The translations under genes were made by a program, and so were the position numbers. A stretch of DNA of 22,541 nucleotides from Granulicella sp. (lineage in GTDB: Bacteria; Acidobacteriota; Terriglobia; Terriglobales; Acidobacteriaceae). Shown here piece by piece: positions 7,562-13,336 of the stretch; position 1 is the first letter of the stretch; each line of letters opens with the position of its first letter. Location: the NCBI GenBank assembly GCA_003133205.1, contig PKWK01000115.1, forward strand, positions 6,138 through 28,678. Direction: 5' to 3'. Under the pieces are notes generated by a model. It had not been told where the DNA came from. It did not search any database and saw nothing but the letters and a program-made list of their open reading frames with translations.

Positions 7562-8050
7562 CTAGGCCAGGATGGTCAACAATCCACCGCCTACCGCGGC
7601 GCCTTCGTCGTCATGCGCGCTGTCTGCCATCTCCACCAGGTCGCTGATGTGGATCCCGCTGAGCAGATCCTTGATGCTGTCGTTCACCTTGCGCAGTGGT
7701 TCTTTGATGGTGCAATGGCCGGCGAGGTCGCATGTTCCGTGGATCGTGATGCAACTGGTGATGAAGAGTGGCCCGTCGATAGCGCGAATTACCTCGAAGG
7801 CTGAAATCTCGTTTGCGGGCCGCGCCAGGGCGTATCCTCCGTTGGTTCCGGCATGGGAGACGAGCAGGCCCGCTCTCGCCAGCGTCTGCAGAATCTTGGC
7901 CAGCAGCGGTGGAGGGATGTGATAGGCCTGGGCGATATCCTTGGCACTCTGGGCGGTGTGCGCGTCCGGACCCGAGGAGGAGCCTGGCTGCTCGGCGAGG
8001 TACTTGAGCGCCATCAGACCGTAATCCGCTTTTTTGGTCAGACGAAGCAT
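7562..8050 (-). CDS. iscR: Rrf2-family Fe-S-sensing transcriptional regulator (IscR-like)
   Basis: IscR carries a [2Fe-2S] cluster and represses isc genes when Fe-S supply is sufficient. The 162-residue protein has the Rrf2 winged-helix domain: LTKKADYGLMALKYLA, then KDIAQAYHIPPPLLAKILQTL as recognition helices, then the wing GTNGGYALARP. The cluster loop has three cysteines, C100, C107 and C113, in SCITIHGTCDLAGHC, with C-x6-C-x5-C spacing as in the family. It is the first gene of the minus-strand isc cluster and divergent from a GNAT gene, so it probably controls its own promoter between 8051 and 8187. The gene name is by homology and context; other Fe-S Rrf2 proteins are close relatives. 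Confidence 0.87.
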   Translation of the reverse strand: MLRLTKKADYGLMALKYLAEQPGSSSGPDAHTAQSAKDIAQAYHIPPPLLAKILQTLARAGLLVSHAGTNGGYALARPANEISAFEVIRAIDGPLFITSCITIHGTCDLAGHCTIKEPLRKVNDSIKDLLSGIHISDLVEMADSAHDDEGAAVGGGLLTILA

Positions 8051-8115
8051 TTTGGTCTCTCTCTCTGGCGGACTCGGTTGCCTGCCGGCATGGGCGGCAT
8101 TGTGACCGGCGAACC

Positions 8116-8142
8116 TAATCCGACCTTATTGGTCCTAGATAG
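8116..8142. promoter_or_regulatory. Candidate IscR/Rrf2 operator upstream of iscR
   Basis: CGACC-TTATT-GGTCC contains a GACC-N5-GGTC dyad (8122-8134), extended by loosely matching CTAAT and TAGATAG flanks. It lies about 75-85 bases upstream of the iscR start, in the divergent spacer. Autoregulation is usual for IscR, but the base-by-base match to a known operator is not established here. Confidence 0.35.
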
Positions 8143-8186
8143 TGTACGGCGGGAGCGGGGCAGGTTGCAAGCCCCCCTGCCGTACT

Positions 8187-8741
8187 ATGTTGTGGATGCT
8201 GCTAACACCTGCTGTCGAAGCCGATTACGCTGAAATCATTGAGCTCGCAAACTGGGCATACCGCGGCACTGGCCCCTCGGCGAGCTGGAATATGGAGGCG
8301 GGCGTCCTCGAGGGGCAGCGTTTGAATGAATCCCTCATCCGGGAGGACCTGGCAGCCAGGCCGCAGGGTCATTTGTTGACGTATCGGGAACAACCCGGCG
8401 GCGTGCTGCTGGGGACAGCCTGGCTCGATCCGAGAGCAGACGGTGTCTGGTATCTGGGCCTGTTTATGATTCGGCCTGACCAGCAGAACAGACAGCTAGG
8501 GCGGACTCTGCTGGCTGCTGCGGAGAGGTTCGCATGGGACCGAGGGGCACGCCGAATTCGGATGACTGTGTTGCATGTTCGGAGCACGCTGATTGCCTGG
8601 TACGAGCGCCGTGGGTATGTCGCAACCGGCGAAACGGAGCCGTTTCCCTATGGCGACGACCGTTTTGGCCGGCCTCTTCGTGACGACCTGCACTTTCTCG
8701 TTCTTGAAAAAGATATCGATTTGCCAACATTTCGCGATTGA
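8187..8741 (+). CDS. GNAT-family N-acetyltransferase
   Basis: GNAT enzymes move an acetyl group from acetyl-CoA to an amine; the substrate here is unknown. The fold is visible as VWYLGLFMIRPDQQNRQLGRTLLAAAERFAWDRGARRIRM, the beta4 and acetyl-CoA pyrophosphate-binding loop. Here it reads QNRQLGR, a variant of Q/RxxGxG/A. It is followed by LIAWYERRGYVATGETEPFPY. I prefer the ATG at 8187 (or 8196) over a GTG at 8142, because the conserved domain starts at LTPAVEADYAEI; no strong Shine-Dalgarno decides it. It is divergent from iscR and may share its control region. Length about 184 residues is normal for the family. Confidence 0.75.
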   Translation: MLWMLLTPAVEADYAEIIELANWAYRGTGPSASWNMEAGVLEGQRLNESLIREDLAARPQGHLLTYREQPGGVLLGTAWLDPRADGVWYLGLFMIRPDQQNRQLGRTLLAAAERFAWDRGARRIRMTVLHVRSTLIAWYERRGYVATGETEPFPYGDDRFGRPLRDDLHFLVLEKDIDLPTFRD

Positions 8742-8793
8742 CAACGGGATTGGGCAAAGGCAAACTTTTTACCAAGCCCAAGCTCCTCCCCTT

Positions 8794-8976
8794 ATGCCAG
8801 CATCGTGCAAACATCCGCAGGTTCGCGTCGTCGCCCGCGAGGAGGACGTCGAGTTTGTGGAGTGTCAGTTTTGCGGCGAGGTATTCGACTCGGCTGAGTT
8901 CGTTGACATTCTCAACGAAGAAGACCCGGTTGGGGACGGGCATGAGTCTCAGGGCGATGAGGCCCAAGAGGCTTAA
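8794..8976 (+). CDS. Small zinc-ribbon-like protein
   Basis: A 60-residue acidic protein with a likely metal site: C5 and H7 in SCKHPQVRV, then a CxxC in VECQFCGEVFDSAEF. The arrangement CxH...CxxC resembles short zinc ribbons, and I have the impression that similar small proteins occur in Acidobacteriota. The tail is rich in Glu and Asp (ILNEEDPVGDG...). The start at 8794 is the ATG just before the conserved part; no Shine-Dalgarno is clear, and a longer frame extends back into the GNAT gene. It is 52 bases downstream of the GNAT gene on the same strand. No function is known. Confidence 0.55.
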   Translation: MPASCKHPQVRVVAREEDVEFVECQFCGEVFDSAEFVDILNEEDPVGDGHESQGDEAQEA

Positions 8977-9038
8977 CACCGATCTGCACCGATTGAACCG
9001 ATCCAGAGACAAGTGATTTCAAGAGCTGTGCGGCGGCG

Positions 9039-9629
9039 TTATTGAGGCTGCGGCTCGGGCGAGCTTATGCGGCGAAAGACGATCCATGCGTATTGCGCTG
9101 CGGAGACGGGCGCGAGGACGGCGATTGCGCGCAGCAGCCCGCCGCGCAGAAGTCCCGCGTCAACGGACGGCCACACCTGCTCGACCAGCACGACAGTCAA
9201 GCCGATGATTTGCACCAGGGTGTTCAACTTGCCCAGCAGGCTGGGGCGGAAGTCGCGCAAGGTGCCGGTGGCAAAGAGCAGGGTGGAGATGAGCAGGATT
9301 CCAAAGTCGCGGCTGAAGACTAGCACGGTGACATAGCGCGGCACCAGGTTCATGTGGGTGAGGACGAGAAACAGCGTGCTGAGCAGGAGCTTGTCGGCGA
9401 TGGGGTCGAGATACTGGCCGAGGCGAGTGCGCTGGGAGAGCCATCGAGCGAGCAGGCCGTCGAAGCCGTCGCTGAAGCCTGCCAGGATGAAGAGCGCAAA
9501 CGCCAGGTGATAGCGCCCGTCCAGAATCGCGATCACCAGAAAAGGGATGATGAACAGGCGCAGAAGCGTGAGCAGATTGGGGGCGGCGCGGAACTGATTA
9601 AGGAAATCCATCTTTCGGGGCAAGCCCAT
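9039..9629 (-). CDS. pgsA: CDP-diacylglycerol--glycerol-3-phosphate 3-phosphatidyltransferase-like protein
   Basis: PgsA makes phosphatidylglycerol phosphate from CDP-diacylglycerol and glycerol-3-phosphate in the inner membrane. The 196-residue protein has the CDP-alcohol phosphatidyltransferase signature. DGLLAR is followed by eight residues, then G-QYL-D-PIA-D, giving the D-x2-DG-x2-AR-x8-G-x3-D-x3-D pattern of metal and CDP ligands. Several hydrophobic helices are present (LFIIPFLVIAIL, YHLAFALFILAGF, LLLSTLFLVLTHM). The start may be at 9629 or at the ATG at 9611 (MDFLNQFRAAPNLLTLLR); both are possible. The acyl acceptor is inferred from resemblance to PgsA, and related enzymes with other acceptors share the motif. 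Confidence 0.8.
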   Translation of the reverse strand: MGLPRKMDFLNQFRAAPNLLTLLRLFIIPFLVIAILDGRYHLAFALFILAGFSDGFDGLLARWLSQRTRLGQYLDPIADKLLLSTLFLVLTHMNLVPRYVTVLVFSRDFGILLISTLLFATGTLRDFRPSLLGKLNTLVQIIGLTVVLVEQVWPSVDAGLLRGGLLRAIAVLAPVSAAQYAWIVFRRISSPEPQPQ

Positions 9630-9670
9630 CGTAGAGCATTTTCTGAGCGGGTGCCGAGCGGGTTTCGAGT

Positions 9671-9700
9671 TTGCCCTGAGGGAAGGATTCCATTTAGACT
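9671..9700 (+). promoter_or_regulatory. Probable promoter of the tRNA-Val gene
   Basis: TTGCCC (9671-9676) and TAGACT (9695-9700) are separated by 18 bases and lie 15 bases before the tRNA 5' end. This is the expected place for a sigma-70-type promoter of the tRNA. Confidence 0.4.
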
Positions 9701-9715
9701 GATGGAACGCACTAG

Positions 9716-9792
9716 AGGCGCGTAGCTCAGTTGGTTAGAGCGCTACCTTGACACGGTAGAGGTCAGGAGTTCGAGTCTCCTCGTGCCTACCA
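9716..9792 (+). tRNA. tRNA-Val (anticodon GAC)
   Basis: The 77-base gene folds as a complete cloverleaf. The acceptor stem AGGCGCG pairs with CGTGCCT (one G-U). The D arm is GCTCAGTTGGTTAGAGC. The anticodon stem CTACC/GGTAG has loop TTGACAC, giving anticodon GAC for valine codon GTC. The variable loop is AGGTC, the T arm is AGGAG-TTCGAGT-CTCCT, and CCA is encoded. It is the integration target of element 1: its 3' part, from the anticodon loop on, is repeated at 17639-17684. Confidence 0.95.
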
Positions 9793-9793
9793 T
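9748..9793 (+). repeat. attL of element 1 (46-bp core within tRNA-Val)
   Basis: The 46 bases from TTGACAC (anticodon loop) to ACCAT just past the CCA end are identical to 17639-17684. The match stops on both sides (CC versus AA before, A versus T after), which defines the core exactly. Confidence 0.93.
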
Positions 9794-9819
9794 ATTTTCA
9801 ATAACTTAGACTCAAGATT

Positions 9820-9852
9820 TGGGGCCAATAAGAAAAACGTGGGGCCATAAAG
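9820..9852. promoter_or_regulatory. Candidate integrase arm-type sites, left end
   Basis: TGGGGCCAATAAG (9820-9832) and GTGGGGCCATAAAG (9839-9852) are two direct copies of one motif, starting 27 bases from the attL core. An exact copy of the 13-base version, and a second shorter copy, occur in the same orientation near attR (17535-17559). Short direct repeats flanking the core are what lambda-type integrases bind with their N-terminal domain. Confidence 0.5.
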
Positions 9853-9870
9853 GGCCAAACGCCCTTTATG
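9846..9870 (-). terminator. Hairpin at the 3' end of the element 1 integrase gene
   Basis: CATAAAGGGC (9846-9855) and GCCCTTTATG (9861-9870) form a perfect 10-bp stem with a 5-base loop that includes the integrase stop codon. On the minus strand a TTTTT run follows eight bases later. It probably ends the integrase transcript before the tRNA gene, and it overlaps one candidate arm site. Confidence 0.5.
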
Positions 9871-11038
9871 CTGCTTTTCTCTTCTTCCCGGTACTCTTCA
9901 CAACAAAGAGAGCCGCTACATTGCTCTGTGCTTCACGCTTGTCTGAGGTGACAGCTTGCGCGTAGGTGCCAAGTGTCATAACAGGTGAAGAGTGCCGCAT
10001 TAGCTCTTGCGTAGTCTTCACGCTTGCGCCTGAAGACTGTAGCAGCGTTGCAAGCGTTCTGCGGAACGTGTGCCAGCCAATCACTTTCGTGATCTCTGCA
10101 CGTTCTGCGGCGGGCTTGATATGCCTCTTGAGTAGCATGTCAGGCCAATACGGTTTCTTGCCCAAAGACTGAGGACTGGCGAAAACCCAATCGCCGTCTT
10201 TGTTGTATTCGGTCGCCGCCTTCCAGCTTCGAAGCGTCTTGCTCACCTCCGCCATCATTGGGAGAGGCCGCCGCGAACCGGCTGTCTTGGTTGCGCCTTC
10301 GATCTGATCGACTATCGAACGCACAATCCGAAGTTCGCCGCGCTTGAAATCCACGTCTTCCCACTTCAGGCCGAATAGCTCTCCGCGCCGCAATCCGGTT
10401 GTGGAGGCAACCAGGACAAGCGTGCGACACGGCTCTTGAAGCTCTGCCGCCAGCGCAGTTACCTCTTGAGGAGTGAGCACATCCGGCTCCCGCAGACGCT
10501 TTCCGCTCTGTCGCACCAAACGAATGGGATTGGATGCCGCCCATTCGTAACGCATTGCGTGCTGATACAGCGCACTCATTACGTTTCTGGTTTTGGCTTT
10601 GGTGGTCGGGGCGAATTGCAGACCTTTGAGCCACGCTTCAACCGCTACCGCTTTCACATCCCCTAACCGGAAAGCTCCCCATCTTGGAGTGATGAGGGCG
10701 TTTAGGTGATGCTCGTAGACGGCGCGAGTGCAGCGTGTCTTTGACCCGTTCTCAGCGAGTTCAACTGTCTTGTAATGCGCAATCAACTCTGAGACGGTCA
10801 AGGTTTGTGATGCCGAAGCGGAGGATTCGCAGTTGATATTCAACCGGAGTCCATCCACCTCTCGCGCTGCGGCTGTCCTCGTGGGGAACCGGAGTTTTGT
10901 TCCCACGATCTGTTTGCGCTTGACGCGCGCTCCACCGGGGCAATTCTCACGCCAGCGGTATACCCATACTGGCGGCCCATTCTTTCTCTGCTCGATTGTC
11001 AAAGAGCCTTGCTGATAGCGTGTCCGTGTTAGGTCCAT
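9866..11038 (-). CDS. int: Tyrosine recombinase/integrase of element 1
   Basis: This 390-residue enzyme inserts and excises the element at the tRNA by site-specific recombination. An N-terminal arm-binding-like region (about 10-60, with SLTIEQRKNGPPVWVYRWRE) is followed by a SAM-like core-binding domain (about 80-165). The catalytic domain has the full set: R217 in TTGLRRGELFGLKW, K251, H323 and R326 in HTFRRTLATLL, H349 in LMRHSS, and nucleophile Y359 in LGTYAQA. It reads toward attL, ending 73 bases from it, the usual position. Its ATG overlaps the last 10 bases of the excisionase gene, so the two are likely co-translated. Confidence 0.93.
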   Translation of the reverse strand: MDLTRTRYQQGSLTIEQRKNGPPVWVYRWRENCPGGARVKRKQIVGTKLRFPTRTAAAREVDGLRLNINCESSASASQTLTVSELIAHYKTVELAENGSKTRCTRAVYEHHLNALITPRWGAFRLGDVKAVAVEAWLKGLQFAPTTKAKTRNVMSALYQHAMRYEWAASNPIRLVRQSGKRLREPDVLTPQEVTALAAELQEPCRTLVLVASTTGLRRGELFGLKWEDVDFKRGELRIVRSIVDQIEGATKTAGSRRPLPMMAEVSKTLRSWKAATEYNKDGDWVFASPQSLGKKPYWPDMLLKRHIKPAAERAEITKVIGWHTFRRTLATLLQSSGASVKTTQELMRHSSPVMTLGTYAQAVTSDKREAQSNVAALFVVKSTGKKRKAA

Positions 11039-11268
11039 GTGCCTTCTCCCTTCAGGGTTGGGGCGACACGAACGGCTCCCTCAGTGTAGAGCGTCGTGTA
11101 CCAGGAATCGAGTTCGGAGGCACGAAATTTCACCTTTCGTCCCAATCGCCGGTGGGGAACCCGTCCTTCCCTGGCCCAACGGAGCAACGTGACCGGATGA
11201 ATTCCTAACAAACTCCCGGCATCAATTGCGGAAAGTAACGGCTCAAATGGAATGACGTTCGGTTGCAT
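11029..11268 (-). CDS. xis: Excisionase/MerR-type helix-turn-helix DNA-binding protein
   Basis: A 79-residue protein with the winged-helix pattern of the HTH_17/excisionase family: LSAIDAGSLLGIHPVTLLRWAREGRVPHRRLGRKVKFRASELDSW. Such proteins bend att DNA and direct the integrase toward excision, and may also regulate int. I choose the ATG at 11268 because AGAGGTGA lies five bases upstream. A longer frame from a TTG at 11346 would run through the repeat-rich spacer and lacks a good signal. It overlaps the integrase start by 10 bases. A TTCGAA motif overlaps the start codon (11268-11273). Confidence 0.8.
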   Translation of the reverse strand: MQPNVIPFEPLLSAIDAGSLLGIHPVTLLRWAREGRVPHRRLGRKVKFRASELDSWYTTLYTEGAVRVAPTLKGEGTWT

Positions 11269-11335
11269 TCGAATCACCTCTCTCGTCTCGTTTGCACATG
11301 GTCCGGTTTCTTGAAATCCGAAATCGGCAGTTGAT

Positions 11336-11548
11336 ACCGGTTTCAACCGGTGGTTTCTTTCGAATTGATTTCGAATAATTAGGGACCGGAGTATCCCGGT
11401 TGTCGTCTGATCCTCGTTGACCGGTTAGCGGCGGATTCGATTGCCGGATTCGAAAACGATTCGAATGGACAGAGTGATTATTCGAATTGGAGGCCAACCG
11501 GTTCACGGCGTTCCGATCTGGTTCGGAAACGTCAAGTCAAAACCGGTT
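11336..11548. promoter_or_regulatory. Cluster of TTCGAA and ACCGGTT sites between rep and xis
   Basis: TTCGAA occurs at 11359, 11370, 11449, 11460 and 11481, with one more at 11268 and TTCGAT at 11436. Two pairs have exactly 11-bp spacing, and the last site is 21 bp on, so they lie on one DNA face. A second motif, ACCGGTT, occurs at 11336, 11345 (inverted), 11420, 11496 and 11541. ACCGGTT-TC-AACCGGT at 11336-11351 is a perfect dyad. The region fills the 234-base spacer and enters the 3' end of rep. It probably binds a regulator or initiator; operator and origin are both possible. Confidence 0.6.
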
Positions 11549-12459
11549 ACGTTGCCCTCTGCATCGGTTTGGACGTTGCTCGCCTCCTTCCAATGGAACT
11601 GGTACAAAACACCGATTGGTAAGCTGACTTTGGACCAAGAAAGCTCGCTCACGACTTTCGGATTGAGCTTGATTCCGCGAGAGGTTGTGACCCTTCGGGC
11701 GCGCTTCGGAGCGCTAAGGATCATCTGTTTGGTTAGGTACTTCGATAAGTAGTGCGAGACGCGGTGCATGGTGACGCGGCGGATATCGACGATATGACCG
11801 CCGCCCAAGGAGGACCATGCTTCAGAGAGCCACCGCTGGGGAACGTAGTCGCCCAGGAGAATGTGCAGATGAGCATTGCCGTTCTTCTGGTATTCGAGAA
11901 TGCGGATGTACTTGGGGGAGCGACCGAGTTTTCGTTTGAGGTAGATTCGGAGGTTGCCGAAGATTCGATTGATAAACCGAGTCGAATCCTCTCCGTTTAG
12001 CTTTTCCGGGCTGAGAGTGAGCGTAAGCAGTTTGTTGAGCCGGTGGGCTTCGGCTAGCTCGCCAATTGCCTTGCGGTATCGGTTCGCTTTGCGTGGGGCG
12101 CAGGTGGGGCAAGTCCAACACTTGCATCTGACCATTGTGAATTTCGCCGAGGTGGGCGAAATCCGTGCGACTCCCCGCAATGTCAATCGACCGCATTTGC
12201 TAAGGCTAAGGTGGTATGGATCGCGTCGTAAGGTGTCGCGATTATTCTGTATTGTGTCAAGTGAAGAGAAAGGCACGGCGGCTGCGCCGCCGATGAGGGC
12301 GCTGCCCTCAAACTCCTGGCCACTTTTAGCTGAGGAGAGAGAAGCCTCCGGCTTTAGACCGGCTGTTTGTGGACTTGTTGGCTGTCTCAGCACCGGAGCG
12401 GAGTGGCTAACCGCTATCCCGGATTTCAATCCAACCGCATTCCGCTTCTCTCTGCTCAT
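11503..12459 (-). CDS. rep: HUH-type rolling-circle replication initiator (Rep)
   Basis: This 318-residue protein resembles HUH endonucleases that nick a replication origin and stay joined to the 5' end through tyrosine. A cysteine cluster C-x-C-x2-C-x2-C (112-120, CKCWTCPTC) precedes LLTLTLSPE (144-152), which fits motif 1. The metal-binding HUH motif is H197-L-H199 in NGNAHLHILLG. The likely nicking tyrosine is Y237 or Y241 in VSHYLSKYLTK. The first 75 residues are low in complexity and may not be conserved, so the start at 12459 is uncertain; no strong Shine-Dalgarno is seen. It reads in the same direction as xis and int and divergently from the gene at 12575. Mobilisation relaxases also use HUH folds, but the single short HUH and YxxxY look more like small plasmid or phage Rep proteins. 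Confidence 0.72.
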   Translation of the reverse strand: MSREKRNAVGLKSGIAVSHSAPVLRQPTSPQTAGLKPEASLSSAKSGQEFEGSALIGGAAAVPFSSLDTIQNNRDTLRRDPYHLSLSKCGRLTLRGVARISPTSAKFTMVRCKCWTCPTCAPRKANRYRKAIGELAEAHRLNKLLTLTLSPEKLNGEDSTRFINRIFGNLRIYLKRKLGRSPKYIRILEYQKNGNAHLHILLGDYVPQRWLSEAWSSLGGGHIVDIRRVTMHRVSHYLSKYLTKQMILSAPKRARRVTTSRGIKLNPKVVSELSWSKVSLPIGVLYQFHWKEASNVQTDAEGNVTGFDLTFPNQIGTP

Positions 12460-12505
12460 GTGCTGACTTTAAGAGGGGGCGGATACAAACATCATCATGC
12501 CGAGA

Positions 12506-12549
12506 TTTGTCTCAGTTGGGACAAATGTAGAGGCGACTTTTTGTCCCAA
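12506..12549. promoter_or_regulatory. Three TTTGTCYCA half-sites in the rep/unknown-gene divergent spacer
   Basis: TTTGTCTCA (12506-12514), its reverse-complement form TGGGACAAA (12517-12525) and TTTGTCCCA (12540-12548) form two overlapping dyads. TTGGGACAAA and TTTGTCCCAA are perfect 10-base arms with a 14-base spacer. The sites lie between two divergent genes and suit an autoregulatory operator or Rep-binding iterons. Confidence 0.55.
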
Positions 12550-12574
12550 GGTCTGTGGTAAAGGGGAAAACGAA

Positions 12575-13159
12575 TTGGAAGTGAAAACACGAGAGCGTGT
12601 AAAGGTAGCGATAAATTCAGTCTCCGCGTTATTCAGTGGAGGGAAGGCGTTCCATGAGGTTGCGGCGGGGTTGCTTCGGCTCTTGGACTGGGCACGAAGA
12701 CATCTAGAGGGTCTAGACACAGACGAGAAACTATCCGCGGTCTTAGACGGGTTTGATGAACCGACTCCGGAACAGTTGGAATGGTTCGAAGCGATTGCGA
12801 AGTCGGTGCCAGCCGCGATAAATGGGTTGATTCGGGAAGGGCTAAAGGATGTCCTCCGGAAGCTACCGGGAACCAAAATGGGACGGAAAACTGTTCCAAT
12901 GGCCCAGAAAATAGCAATCTGCGACGCAGTGGCGGCGCTGGTACGTTCGGGTTGCACGCTTCCGGTTGCAAAGATGCGCATCGGACGGACCAACGAAATC
13001 ACGGCTCTGACAGTGAGTCGGATTTGGAGCAAAAGAAGTGAGTACAAAACAGACCAGGAGCCTGAACAGGTTCAAGCTCTGTTGGCCTCTCTATTCCATC
13101 GGCAAGCCGATGCGGCGCCGGAAGGCGGGCAAGCAGTCGCGGTCGCCAAGGCGGAGTGA
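12575..13159 (+). CDS. Unknown protein with a possible C-terminal helix-turn-helix
   Basis: I do not recognise the family. The frame can start at an ATG at 12497 or a TTG at 12575. I prefer 12575 (194 residues) because AGGGG lies eight bases upstream, and because the longer form would translate the TTTGTCYCA repeats. The middle is helical (AAGLLRLLDWARRHLEGL, EQLEWFEAIAKSVPAAINGLIREGL). The C-terminal part, AICDAVAALVRSGCTLPVAKMRIGR, could be a DNA-binding helix-turn-helix followed by basic residues. The last 20 residues are Ala/Glu-rich. It is divergent from rep and is followed after about 180 bases by the restriction-modification gene, so it may be a regulator of either. Confidence 0.6.
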   Translation: MEVKTRERVKVAINSVSALFSGGKAFHEVAAGLLRLLDWARRHLEGLDTDEKLSAVLDGFDEPTPEQLEWFEAIAKSVPAAINGLIREGLKDVLRKLPGTKMGRKTVPMAQKIAICDAVAALVRSGCTLPVAKMRIGRTNEITALTVSRIWSKRSEYKTDQEPEQVQALLASLFHRQADAAPEGGQAVAVAKAE

Positions 13160-13217
13160 TGCCAGCTTTTCGCAAGACGAATCGGACTAAGAATCTGTCT
13201 ACGCACTCGCCAACACC

Positions 13218-13246
13218 GGGCCGCCCTGCAACAATGGGGGCGGTCC
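13218..13246 (+). terminator. Hairpin between the unknown gene and the RM gene
   Basis: GGGCCGCCC (13218-13226) and GGGCGGTCC (13238-13246) pair over 9 bp with one G-U and an 11-base loop. The following TTCATGTCGCTTTCTT is only weakly T-rich. It may end the upstream transcript. The rest of 13160-13336 probably holds the RM gene promoter, but I cannot identify it. Confidence 0.35.
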
Positions 13247-13336
13247 TTCATGTCGCTTTCTTACGTCACCCTTTGGAAGCAAGCACTCCCACCTAATCAC
13301 CATGACCAAAACAGCGCGCTGCTGTAGAAAGCTCAT

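Noticed and set aside
8464..9012. 182-codon minus-strand frame across the GNAT and zinc-ribbon genes
   Set aside because: It lies antisense to two better-supported plus-strand genes and shows no domain.
9688..9707. TTCCAT...ATGGAA dyad just before tRNA-Val
   Set aside because: It overlaps the predicted -10 region and is only 6 bp per arm; there is no repeat elsewhere to suggest a regulator.
11243..11506. 87-codon minus-strand frame whose GTG overlaps the rep stop
   Set aside because: It is Asn/Ser/Arg-rich, runs through the palindromic site array and overlaps the better-supported xis start. The GTGA overlap is suggestive but not enough.
12469..13047. 192-codon minus-strand frame opposite the unknown gene at 12575
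   Set aside because: It is antisense to a frame that has a good ribosome-binding site; it has no motif and would overlap the rep control region.
13159..13296. 45-codon frame starting in a TGATG overlap with the unknown gene at 12575
   Set aside because: No recognisable protein, and it spans a GC-rich hairpin at 13218-13246; chance overlap is more likely.
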